Positions 1 to 5,319 of a stretch of 6,698 bases of DNA are shown in pieces; the stretch's first letter is position 1, and every line of letters starts with the position of its first letter. Position numbers and translations under genes: made by a program. The notes beneath the pieces are model-generated. The model saw only the letters and a list, made by a program, of their open reading frames with translations. It was not told where the DNA came from and made no database searches. Origin of the DNA: JASFWK01 sp050049355 (lineage in GTDB: Bacteria > Chloroflexota > Anaerolineae > B4-G1 > DUEL01); the NCBI GenBank assembly GCA_050049355.1, contig JASFWK010000114.1, positions 1-6,698 of the forward strand, given 5' to 3'.

Positions 1-1688
1 CGAGCGACCCGCCAGATCAGCCAGACCGTCCCCTTCCGCCCCGGGGCGGGCTCGCCCTCGGGCCAAGTGGCTCCGACCAACTCTAGTCCGTTGTTGAAGG
101 TTGTCGACAATCTCACCGTGGGCCGCACGGGATCCGGTGCAGGTTGGTGAAGCCTTAGCCCCCTCTTCTCCCACACAGGCGGATCTTCCAGGAGGTCCTT
201 CAGGGACGGATCGAGTTCAGGAAAGGTGGTCAGCAGGACCGACGGTGCGGAGCCTGCCGGAATGACCAAAGCGCGCTCGGGATTGAAGAGCCGCGCCCGG
301 AGATCATCACGCCTCAGGTCAGCCGCCAGCGCCAGCCGATCCCACGGCCCCATCAGCGTGCTCCCGGCGGCGATATCCGCCACCTCCGGATGCTCATCCA
401 GGAACCACGCCGCCTCCCGATAATCCTGGCGGTACAGAAAGCGCACCATCCACCGAGCCGGCCAGTCGACAAAGTAATCGTGGAGATCGCGGAAGATGAC
501 GGGGAGAGAGAGCGCTGCAATTAGCAAACCGCAGGCCACAAGCGACAGGCGGCGAGTCGTGAATTGCGAGAGCCGAGACACAATAAGCGAGGAGCCTGCT
601 GCCAGCGGAATGGCGGTGATCAAGTAGACAGCCGGCTGAGCCAGAATGGTATGGCCCAGACTGGATGGCGGCAAAGTCACCAGAGCAGGGCTCACGCCAG
701 CTGCCAGCCAGATTAGCAGAAAGGCATACTCCGGGCGACGCCAGCGCGAGACACATAGGCCCAGGCCAGCGAAGAATAGCGCTGCTCCCACAGTCCCAAA
801 GACCGGTCGAGCAGGCAGGTTGTAGAGCCACTCGGGGTCGCCCGTGGCGTGGAACATGCCCAAGGTCGTCCAGACATTCTCCAACAGCGGTTGAGGGTTG
901 CCCGCGCGCATCTCTCGCAGTGGCACGAGGAGCTCCGCGATGCGCGCGTCGGCGCCAATACCCTGCGCGGCAGCCTCGCTCCGCCCCTGAGCGATGGCGA
1001 TCCACAGCGGCAGTGTCACCACTCCCATCACGAGAAGCGTCACAAGGAGTGGACGCCACCAGTCGCGGAATCGCTCCCGGTGAAACAGAGCCAGGTAGGT
1101 GCCAAACGCCAACAGGACGAAGGGCAGAAGCCGAGCGACGGTGTAGGTGTATAGGGCAGCAGCCAGGAGCAGGCCGCAGGCCACAAGTACTCGACGGCGG
1201 GGAGCAGGAAGAGAGAAACGATCCAGCGACCACAGAAGACAGAAAGCCGCCAGCACGGGTGGAAGCACCGTGACGTGCCGCATTCCGAATCGGCTGTACA
1301 TCAGCGACCAGAAACTCGGGGCCAAGAAGACCGCCGCCAGTATGGCAGCCTTCCGATGGAAAAGACGCCGGCCCAGCGCATAGAGCAGTGGCACGGTCAA
1401 GGTGCCACTGGCAATGGACAACAGATGCGCGCCCAGCGGATTCGTCCCCACCAGCGCCAACACCACAGCGTGGGCCGTATGATAGAGCGGCTCGTGGCCG
1501 GAGGCGCCGGTGAAGTAGAGAGTGGGGTGTCCAGCCAATACCCTTCCAGCGAGGGCGTAGATGTTGATCAGTTCATCGTCCCGCCAGCCGGGGGGTACCT
1601 CCTCCAAGAGCACGAGACGGAGCCCCCAGGCCAGAAGGGTCAGTACTGCAGGCCAGATCAGGCGGCGGAGACCAGAAGAAGATCTCAC
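1..1688 (-). CDS. GT39-like membrane glycosyltransferase, second of tandem pair (3' end cut by window)
   Basis: The frame is open from a GTG at 1688 to the window edge: 562 residues, C-terminus missing. The start is well supported: its GTG overlaps the TGA of the upstream gene (shared GTGA), and GGAGGTGA lies 7 nt upstream. About 12 hydrophobic segments fall between residues 11 and 397. After the first (about 11-28) comes an acidic triplet D37-D38-E39, where family-39 (PMT/ArnT-type) enzymes carry their catalytic Asp-Glu, then GHEPLYH (64-70). Residues after about 400 form a soluble, presumably extracytoplasmic domain; from about 524 it begins the same beta-rich module (LSTTFNNGLELVG) that ends its neighbour. 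Shared stretches such as GNPxPLL, GDPxxxYNxPxRPxFG and RWRRPxYAF make the two clear paralogs. The likely role is transfer of a sugar from polyprenyl-phosphate to a lipid or protein outside the membrane. Donor and acceptor are unknown. Confidence 0.85.
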   Translation of the reverse strand, partial: MRSSSGLRRLIWPAVLTLLAWGLRLVLLEEVPPGWRDDELINIYALAGRVLAGHPTLYFTGASGHEPLYHTAHAVVLALVGTNPLGAHLLSIASGTLTVPLLYALGRRLFHRKAAILAAVFLAPSFWSLMYSRFGMRHVTVLPPVLAAFCLLWSLDRFSLPAPRRRVLVACGLLLAAALYTYTVARLLPFVLLAFGTYLALFHRERFRDWWRPLLVTLLVMGVVTLPLWIAIAQGRSEAAAQGIGADARIAELLVPLREMRAGNPQPLLENVWTTLGMFHATGDPEWLYNLPARPVFGTVGAALFFAGLGLCVSRWRRPEYAFLLIWLAAGVSPALVTLPPSSLGHTILAQPAVYLITAIPLAAGSSLIVSRLSQFTTRRLSLVACGLLIAALSLPVIFRDLHDYFVDWPARWMVRFLYRQDYREAAWFLDEHPEVADIAAGSTLMGPWDRLALAADLRRDDLRARLFNPERALVIPAGSAPSVLLTTFPELDPSLKDLLEDPPVWEKRGLRLHQPAPDPVRPTVRLSTTFNNGLELVGATWPEGEPAPGRKGTVWLIWRVA

Positions 1689-3739
1689 GGAGCAGTCACC
1701 TCCACAGATTGGATCAAAGCGCGATCGCCGGTCGGACCGTTCTCGTCCGAGGCTCGCAATCGCTCCAAATCAGGGCGCGTGTACACACCGATCTCCAGTG
1801 CATGCGTCCCGGGTGAGAGAGCGGTGGGCAGAGCGAGTTGGTGGATCTGGAGAAAGCCCTCACCCGGCCGCCAGTCCCAGGCGGGCACGTCTAGCCGATC
1901 CTCCTGTGCTACAACGTTGCCCGCTGCATCCAGTAGATGGACGAAGATCGCAGCAGTACGACCGTAGTCCTCGGAGGGAATTGGACCCAGGGCCGCCGGG
2001 GTGCGGACCCGCCAGGCGGTGACCAAGCTCAACGTCTCTCCAGCAGCAACGACCGAGGACTTCAGATCGTAGCCGACCAGATCCACGGCATCGCCGAAGT
2101 TAACTGGCAGCGGCAGCCGCTCGGTTCCCTGTGCGGCCTCGCCGGGGAGCTGAGCCACCACCTCCTCCCACCTCTGATCAGGATACCAGAGAAAGACATC
2201 GAAATAGGAATCGGTATCCTCCGGATGAGTCATGATTCGCTCACCCGATGGAGAAGGAACCCAGGCAGAGAGGCGCGAGGCCAGAGGAGCGCTGCTGGGC
2301 AGGATCAAGAGCGACTGTTCAGTGACAGGGAAGAGAAGCGCTCGTCGGCCATCGAACCAGCGCAGCGTCAGATCCTCCCGCCGTATCCGTAGATCAGCGA
2401 TAAGGGGATCAAGGGGCAGGTCCGGATGCGGAGATGAGAGCGCTACCACACCGCTGTAAGAGGTTTGGTCAAGATAGTCAAACTCGGCAGCCAAGTCATG
2501 GAAATAGGCCGCCCGCACCTCAGGTGACTCCCCCCAGCGCAAGAAGTAGTCACGGAAGGTGTTCAGACCGGTCAGGGCAATGAGGACAGCAAACGCGGTG
2601 AGGGCCAGGAAGCCTGCGTTCCTCCCATAGCGCCGATCGAGCCAACGACTCCCCTCCACAGCGAGGAGCGCTGGCAAGACAAAAACGACAGATTGCAGGG
2701 CTATGCTGTGCAGAGTGCTGGTCCAGGCACCGACGATCATCGAGGGGAGCAGCCCCGTGATGATCCACAGCAGGACGAAGGCATAAGCTGGTCGGCGCCA
2801 GCGCCACAGGCAGAGAAGCAAACCTCCGTAGAAGAGAAGACCGACCGGTGGACCGAAGATGGGCCGACCTGGTATGTTGTAGGTGACAAAAGGATCGCCC
2901 CAGAAGGTAAACGTGCCAAGCGCTTCCAGGATCTTGGCCAGCAGAGGGCCGGGATTACCCACCTTCAGAGCTTCCAGCGTCGTGGCGAGAGTGGCCGTGC
3001 GTCGCCAGGCCGCTGGGTCGAGCAGATGAGGGGCGGCCAGGGCAAGACCCAGTACCAGGGCAGAGGCGAACCACAGACCTCGACGGCGCATCCGCTCCCG
3101 GTCCGTCAAAACGAGATGGAGCCCCAGTGCGACAAAGGCCAGAGCGGTGGCTCGAGCCGCTTCGTATGTCCAAAGTGAAGCCGCCAGGAGCAAAGCGAAG
3201 AGTAGCCAGGCCCACCACCGGTCCCGGGCCGGACGCCGGTCGAAAAGGGCCAGCCAGGCGAACCAGACCGCCCCGGTGAACAGAGCAGGTACAGGTGGGG
3301 AGTTCAAAGCGAAGCGGGAGGTAGCGACAGGCCAGAAAGAGACGGCCGCAAGGGCGACGGTCGCCAGTGCCATTGGCGCGTCAAAGGCCCTCCGTATCCA
3401 AAGGTAGCTGAACACCAGCATCAGCAGACCAAAGAAGGCCGAGTGAAGACGGAGGGCCAGATCGGTTGGACCGAAAAGGGCCATGAAGAGAGCGCCGGAG
3501 TACATCGTGAACGGCTCGTTGGCATAACCATAGGGCACCTCGACTTGCGAAGGGGTGCCCCGGTACACTGAAGCGACAAAGTAGCCCGTGTCGGCCTCGT
3601 CGTGCGTCAGGCCGGGCGGAATGGAGTCCAGGCGATAGATCCGCAGGAAAGCCGCGAACAGAAGAATGAGAAGAAGCAGAACGCATTCCCAGCGGCGAGG
3701 AAGCGCGAACTCGGCCTCTCGTCCTTGATCTTCGGTCAT
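1685..3739 (-). CDS. GT39-like membrane glycosyltransferase with C-terminal beta-rich domain
   Basis: From the ATG at 3739 this encodes 684 residues. A cytoplasmic tail of about 16 residues leads into the first membrane segment (about 17-35). Next is a loop with THDEAD, whose D47-E48 matches the catalytic acidic pair of family-39 (PMT/ArnT-like) glycosyltransferases, then NEPF (75-78). About 11-12 membrane segments extend to about residue 391. Residues about 400-540 are soluble, and 547-684 (from NFGDAVDLVGYDL) look like a beta-sandwich domain, probably outside the membrane. The enzyme likely takes sugar from a polyprenyl-phosphate donor; substrates cannot be read from sequence. The frame extends upstream to a TTG at 3802, but that codon sits in the loop of a 7-bp hairpin. 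The ATG has only a weak ribosome site, so the start is less certain than the gene. It is the first gene of the pair and overlaps the next by 4 nt. Confidence 0.85.
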   Translation of the reverse strand: MTEDQGREAEFALPRRWECVLLLLILLFAAFLRIYRLDSIPPGLTHDEADTGYFVASVYRGTPSQVEVPYGYANEPFTMYSGALFMALFGPTDLALRLHSAFFGLLMLVFSYLWIRRAFDAPMALATVALAAVSFWPVATSRFALNSPPVPALFTGAVWFAWLALFDRRPARDRWWAWLLFALLLAASLWTYEAARATALAFVALGLHLVLTDRERMRRRGLWFASALVLGLALAAPHLLDPAAWRRTATLATTLEALKVGNPGPLLAKILEALGTFTFWGDPFVTYNIPGRPIFGPPVGLLFYGGLLLCLWRWRRPAYAFVLLWIITGLLPSMIVGAWTSTLHSIALQSVVFVLPALLAVEGSRWLDRRYGRNAGFLALTAFAVLIALTGLNTFRDYFLRWGESPEVRAAYFHDLAAEFDYLDQTSYSGVVALSSPHPDLPLDPLIADLRIRREDLTLRWFDGRRALLFPVTEQSLLILPSSAPLASRLSAWVPSPSGERIMTHPEDTDSYFDVFLWYPDQRWEEVVAQLPGEAAQGTERLPLPVNFGDAVDLVGYDLKSSVVAAGETLSLVTAWRVRTPAALGPIPSEDYGRTAAIFVHLLDAAGNVVAQEDRLDVPAWDWRPGEGFLQIHQLALPTALSPGTHALEIGVYTRPDLERLRASDENGPTGDRALIQSVEVTAP
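1696..1703 (-). promoter_or_regulatory. Shine-Dalgarno site of the second glycosyltransferase
   Basis: On the minus strand the sequence reads GGAGGTGA, ending 7 nt before the GTG at 1688. It lies inside the last codons of the upstream gene. This fixes the GTG start and suggests translational coupling of the two glycosyltransferases. Confidence 0.8.
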
Positions 3740-3792
3740 CTCATCTTGAACACGAACGTCGGCAGAAGTATCCCCAGAAACCGCTGGTGAGC

Positions 3793-3814
3793 AGCCCGGC
3801 AAAGGGTCCGGGCT
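3793..3814. repeat. Perfect 7-bp GC-rich hairpin before the first glycosyltransferase
   Basis: AGCCCGG (3793-3799) and CCGGGCT (3808-3814) are perfect inverted copies around an 8-nt loop. There is no T-tract, so it is not a classical terminator. It lies 54-75 nt upstream of the chosen ATG and contains the alternative TTG (3802) in its loop, which argues against that start. It could affect leader RNA stability; this is inference. Confidence 0.45.
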
Positions 3815-3835
3815 TCACGAGGACCATAGTTCCAG

Positions 3836-3870
3836 CCACTGAGTAAGCACTACCACCTGAGTTAGCCAAC
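3836..3870. repeat. Tandem imperfect 17-bp direct repeat
   Basis: Two adjacent units (3836-3852 and 3853-3870) share the pattern CCAC(C)TGAGT(A/T)AGC. Adjacent direct repeats about 100-130 bp upstream of a gene start can be regulator-binding sites. No regulator is identified, and the match may be chance. Confidence 0.3.
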
Positions 3871-3888
3871 CAAAGCACTTTGAGCCTG

Positions 3889-3930
3889 TCGAAGGGTGCC
3901 ATCTGCATGAGCACGCCATCCTTCGATGGC
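3889..3930 (-). promoter_or_regulatory. Mutually exclusive hairpins in the glycosyltransferase leader
   Basis: Two structures share bases. One is a perfect 6-bp hairpin, GCCATC/GATGGC with a 4-nt loop (3915-3930). The other pairs the 7-bp inverted repeat TCGAAGG (3889-3895) with CCTTCGA (3920-3926), extended by GTGC/GCAC (3896-3899 with 3911-3914). A second copy of the GATGGC arm, on the minus strand over 3898-3903, could compete for the same partner. Such alternatives are typical of attenuators or regulatory leaders, but no ligand or protein is known here. The segment just before it on the plus strand, TGAGCCTGTCGAAGG, also resembles short intergenic repeat words I associate with many bacterial genomes. 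Confidence 0.35.
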
Positions 3931-4006
3931 CCTTCCAGGCGTGAACAGGTCTCAGAACCCTCACGTCGTCGGGAGCGAGGTTGGGACAGGGATAGAGGGG
4001 TTCCTT

Positions 4007-4022
4007 CCCCTGGTCAGCCAGG
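4007..4022. repeat. Lone copy of the palindromic repeat core
   Basis: The 16 bases CCCCTGGTCAGCCAGG match the core of the unit at 4270-4293 at 15 of 16 positions. It lies about 250 bp from the tandem array and outside the phosphorylase-like gene. With flanking bases on the minus strand it forms an 8-bp stem (CTTCCTGG/CCA..GGAAG) interrupted by a 2-nt bulge. An intergenic copy suggests that the array comes from a dispersed palindromic element and is not purely a protein feature. Confidence 0.55.
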
Positions 4023-4126
4023 AAGAGGAAAGCAGAGCCCCTGCGGCATCCCCGTGTCGCTCCAGACGTGGTTGGCTTCATCCCTGGAGGGCAAGGTTCG
4101 TCATTCAACTGTCGAACAGCGGCTCC

Positions 4127-4155
4127 ATCATACCGCAACCGACGGTGGTTGGCAA
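4127..4155 (-). promoter_or_regulatory. Sigma-70-type promoter for the glycosyltransferase pair
   Basis: On the minus strand, TTGCCA (4155-4150) and TATGAT (4132-4127) are separated by exactly 17 nt. Each hexamer differs from consensus by one base. Transcription would start near 4120 and run towards the first glycosyltransferase, giving a leader of about 380 nt. This is the best promoter match I found in the window. Confidence 0.6.
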
Positions 4156-4212
4156 GGAATGGAATCTGAGGGACGGCAAGGGTCCGGTTTGAGGGCAGTC
4201 AAGCACTTCCAG

Positions 4213-4247
4213 CCTCCCCGGACCGAGGAGGAGAACGGCGGGGCCGT
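4213..4247 (-). terminator. Paired GC-rich hairpins after the phosphorylase-like gene
   Basis: Just past the TAG at 4253-4251 the minus strand carries ACGGC-CCC-GCCGT (4247-4235). A second hairpin, CCTCCTC/GGGGAGG with a 5-nt loop (4231-4213), follows. The position fits transcription termination or mRNA 3'-end protection, and the glycosyltransferase promoter comes after it. There is no T-tract, so intrinsic termination is uncertain. Confidence 0.4.
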
Positions 4248-4250
4248 GCG

Positions 4251-5141
4251 CTATTCCCCACCGCCCAAGAGCCCCTGGCCAGCCAGGGACGATGCCCCCT
4301 GATCAGCCAGGGACGATGACCCCTGGGCTTCCAGGGATAAGAGCCCCTGGTCTGCCAGGGACAGGCTGGCCTCCAGCACAAGTTCAGCCTGAAGGTGGCA
4401 GGTCTCGCGGTAGATCTCGTCCAGCCGGGCAGGATCCCAACCCGTCTGCAGGTCGATGTACGGTTGGAAGAGGACACCGCCTATGACTTCCAGCGCCTGG
4501 GTCGCCGCGAACAACGTGCTGGCTTCCCCATTCTCCATACAGAGGCAGCCACGCTCGCGGAAGTCCGCCACCATCTGCGGTGAGATGCGATACAGGGCCT
4601 CACACACCGCGTTCCCGCCGACGTAGTGACGCGCGCCCCTCGCCCGGCACGCCTCCGTCAACGCATCCACGACCCTCTGGGAAGCGCGCACCTCGCCCGC
4701 GTCGTTGCCGTAATGTATCGAGGTCCCATCGGGGCCGAGGGAAAATGACGGCACAATAATGTCACCGAACTGGACAGGCGGCCCCAGCGACCACGCGGCG
4801 CAGGCCAGATAGACCGCCTGAACGCCGCAGGCGACCAGGTCCTCAATCATACAAGAGAGAGGTGACGCGCCCATGGGGGGGACGAGGACAATGACATCTA
4901 ACCCATCGAACTCACCCCGCTTGGCAAGGCGCGCCGCAGCGTACGGATGGTGGCACCTTGAGATCCACTCCGCGTCCTCCAGATGACAGATCTGCTCCAG
5001 CCGATCCACGATCCCCCTGTTAAAGGTCAGCACGGCGATGCCGGAAAGAGCCATCTCATTCTCTCTTAAGCCACCCCGCGTGGCGAAAGCCAGCGTCTGT
5101 TCGGGCGTGACAAGGAATGAGTCAGACGAAGCGTCTTGCAC
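4251..5141 (-). CDS. Nucleoside phosphorylase superfamily protein with octapeptide-repeat tail
   Basis: From a GTG at 5141, preceded at 6 nt by GGAGG, this encodes 296 residues; a longer frame from a GTG at 5192 has no better support. The fold is the uridine/purine phosphorylase (PNP_UDP_1) family: SFLVTPEQTL (8-17), a GASP turn and helix (91-107), FGDIIVP then GTSIHYG (125-145), and MENGEASTLFA (202-212) as the nucleoside/ribose-binding segment. Members split N-glycosidic bonds of nucleosides with phosphate. Oddly, the usual RxGTxG phosphate-binding strand reads YLACAAW (111-117), and one extra residue separates the two Glu of the EME-type motif (E203, E206). Activity may therefore be altered, for example hydrolytic, or lost. 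Residues 260-291 are four octapeptides of the form xSLADQGx, then LGGGE; this tail is foreign to the family. The gene lies 178 nt after the radical SAM gene on the same strand, so co-expression is plausible. Confidence 0.8.
   Translation of the reverse strand: MQDASSDSFLVTPEQTLAFATRGGLRENEMALSGIAVLTFNRGIVDRLEQICHLEDAEWISRCHHPYAAARLAKRGEFDGLDVIVLVPPMGASPLSCMIEDLVACGVQAVYLACAAWSLGPPVQFGDIIVPSFSLGPDGTSIHYGNDAGEVRASQRVVDALTEACRARGARHYVGGNAVCEALYRISPQMVADFRERGCLCMENGEASTLFAATQALEVIGGVLFQPYIDLQTGWDPARLDEIYRETCHLQAELVLEASLSLADQGLLSLEAQGSSSLADQGASSLAGQGLLGGGE
4270..4365. repeat. Four tandem 24-bp palindromic repeats inside the phosphorylase 3' end
   Basis: Units occupy 4270-4293, 4294-4317, 4318-4341 and 4342-4365, with an exact 24-bp period. 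Each carries a core like CCCTGG-N4-CCAGGG, so each unit can form its own hairpin. The centre varies (CCAG, TCAG, CTTC, TCTG). In the reading frame they encode LSLADQGL, LSLEAQGS, SSLADQGA and SSLAGQGL. A degenerate fifth trace (CTGGCCTCCAG) starts near 4366. There are no unique spacers, so this is not a CRISPR array. Confidence 0.85.
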
Positions 5142-5147
5142 TTTGAA

Positions 5148-5152
5148 CCTCC
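5148..5152 (-). promoter_or_regulatory. Shine-Dalgarno site deciding the phosphorylase start
   Basis: GGAGG on the minus strand ends 6 nt before the GTG at 5141. It favours this start over the GTG at 5192 and the ATG at 5054. The resulting N-terminus keeps the family-typical ITPE-like segment. Confidence 0.65.
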
Positions 5153-5214
5153 AGGTCGCGCTTTTGAAGTCCGGACATCCCAAGGACGTCACACAAGCGC
5201 ACCAAGCAACGGCA

Positions 5215-5266
5215 ACCCCGCCCAGGGCAACCAGCCGGGAGGCCGATCACCAGGCCCCTGCGGGGT
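5215..5266 (-). promoter_or_regulatory. Long hairpin between the radical SAM and phosphorylase-like genes
   Basis: ACCCCGC (5215-5221) pairs perfectly with GCGGGGT (5260-5266). AGGG (5224-5227) pairs with CCCT (5256-5259) after a 2-nt bulge, giving 11 bp around a 28-nt loop. It has no T-tract. It could be a processing site, a partial terminator or a leader structure that sets the ratio of the two proteins. No promoter that I can support lies in the gap. Confidence 0.35.
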
Positions 5267-5313
5267 AGGTAGACCGCGCCGGAAACCCCTCGTCGCCTGG
5301 CCCCCTGCGGTGT
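5248..5313. repeat. Imperfect direct repeat of about 20 bp
   Basis: CACCAGGCCCCTGCGGGGT (5248-5266) and CGCCTGGCCCCCTGCGGTGT (5294-5313) match except for a few changes and one inserted C. The shared core CCCCTGCGG recurs at 4038-4046 in the other intergenic gap. This may be a degenerate dispersed repeat or simple GC-rich similarity. Confidence 0.3.
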
Positions 5314-5319
5314 TCCCCA

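Larger units (their letters stand above)
3740..4250. other. 511-bp structured intergenic region; no supportable gene
   Basis: This gap between the phosphorylase-like gene and the glycosyltransferases holds no convincing coding sequence. In minus-strand order it contains two GC-rich hairpins just after the phosphorylase stop, a sigma-70-type promoter, a lone copy of the palindromic repeat core, a GAACCC/GGGGTTC inverted repeat (3955-4003), overlapping hairpins at 3889-3930, a tandem 17-bp direct repeat (3836-3870) and a 7-bp hairpin (3793-3814). If the promoter is used, the first glycosyltransferase has a leader of about 380 nt. I recognise no known riboswitch core in it. Confidence 0.6.

Noticed and set aside
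394..1233. A 279-codon minus-strand reading frame
   Set aside because: It overlaps the second glycosyltransferase in another frame. The true frame gives membrane segments, the DDE motif and similarity to the neighbour; this one is Ser/Arg/Pro/Cys-rich with no recognisable domain.
665..1967. Several plus-strand reading frames opposite the glycosyltransferases (for example 665-1273 and 1275-1967)
   Set aside because: They are antisense to confidently assigned genes, rich in Arg/Gln/Ser as expected from GC-rich antisense DNA, and show no known domain.
3740..3802. TTG at 3802 as start of the first glycosyltransferase
   Set aside because: The codon lies in the loop of a perfect 7-bp hairpin, has no ribosome site, and the added residues are not membrane-like. 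The ATG at 3739 is preferred, although its own site is weak.
3941..3965. Possible TPP riboswitch because of CTGAGA on the minus strand
   Set aside because: The other conserved TPP segments are absent around it, so the hexamer alone is not evidence.
3815..4138. A 107-codon minus-strand frame in the large intergenic gap
   Set aside because: Its TTG start lies upstream of the predicted transcription start, the internal ATG at 4081 lacks a ribosome site, the composition is patchy, and it crosses repeat and hairpin sequences. The LADQG it contains comes from the lone repeat core.
4270..4365. Possible CRISPR array
   Set aside because: Units are directly adjacent with no unique spacers, and they sit in frame inside a coding sequence.
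5142..5192. GTG at 5192 as start of the phosphorylase-like protein
   Set aside because: The internal GTG at 5141 has a GGAGG at ideal spacing, and the extra 17 residues do not fit the family.
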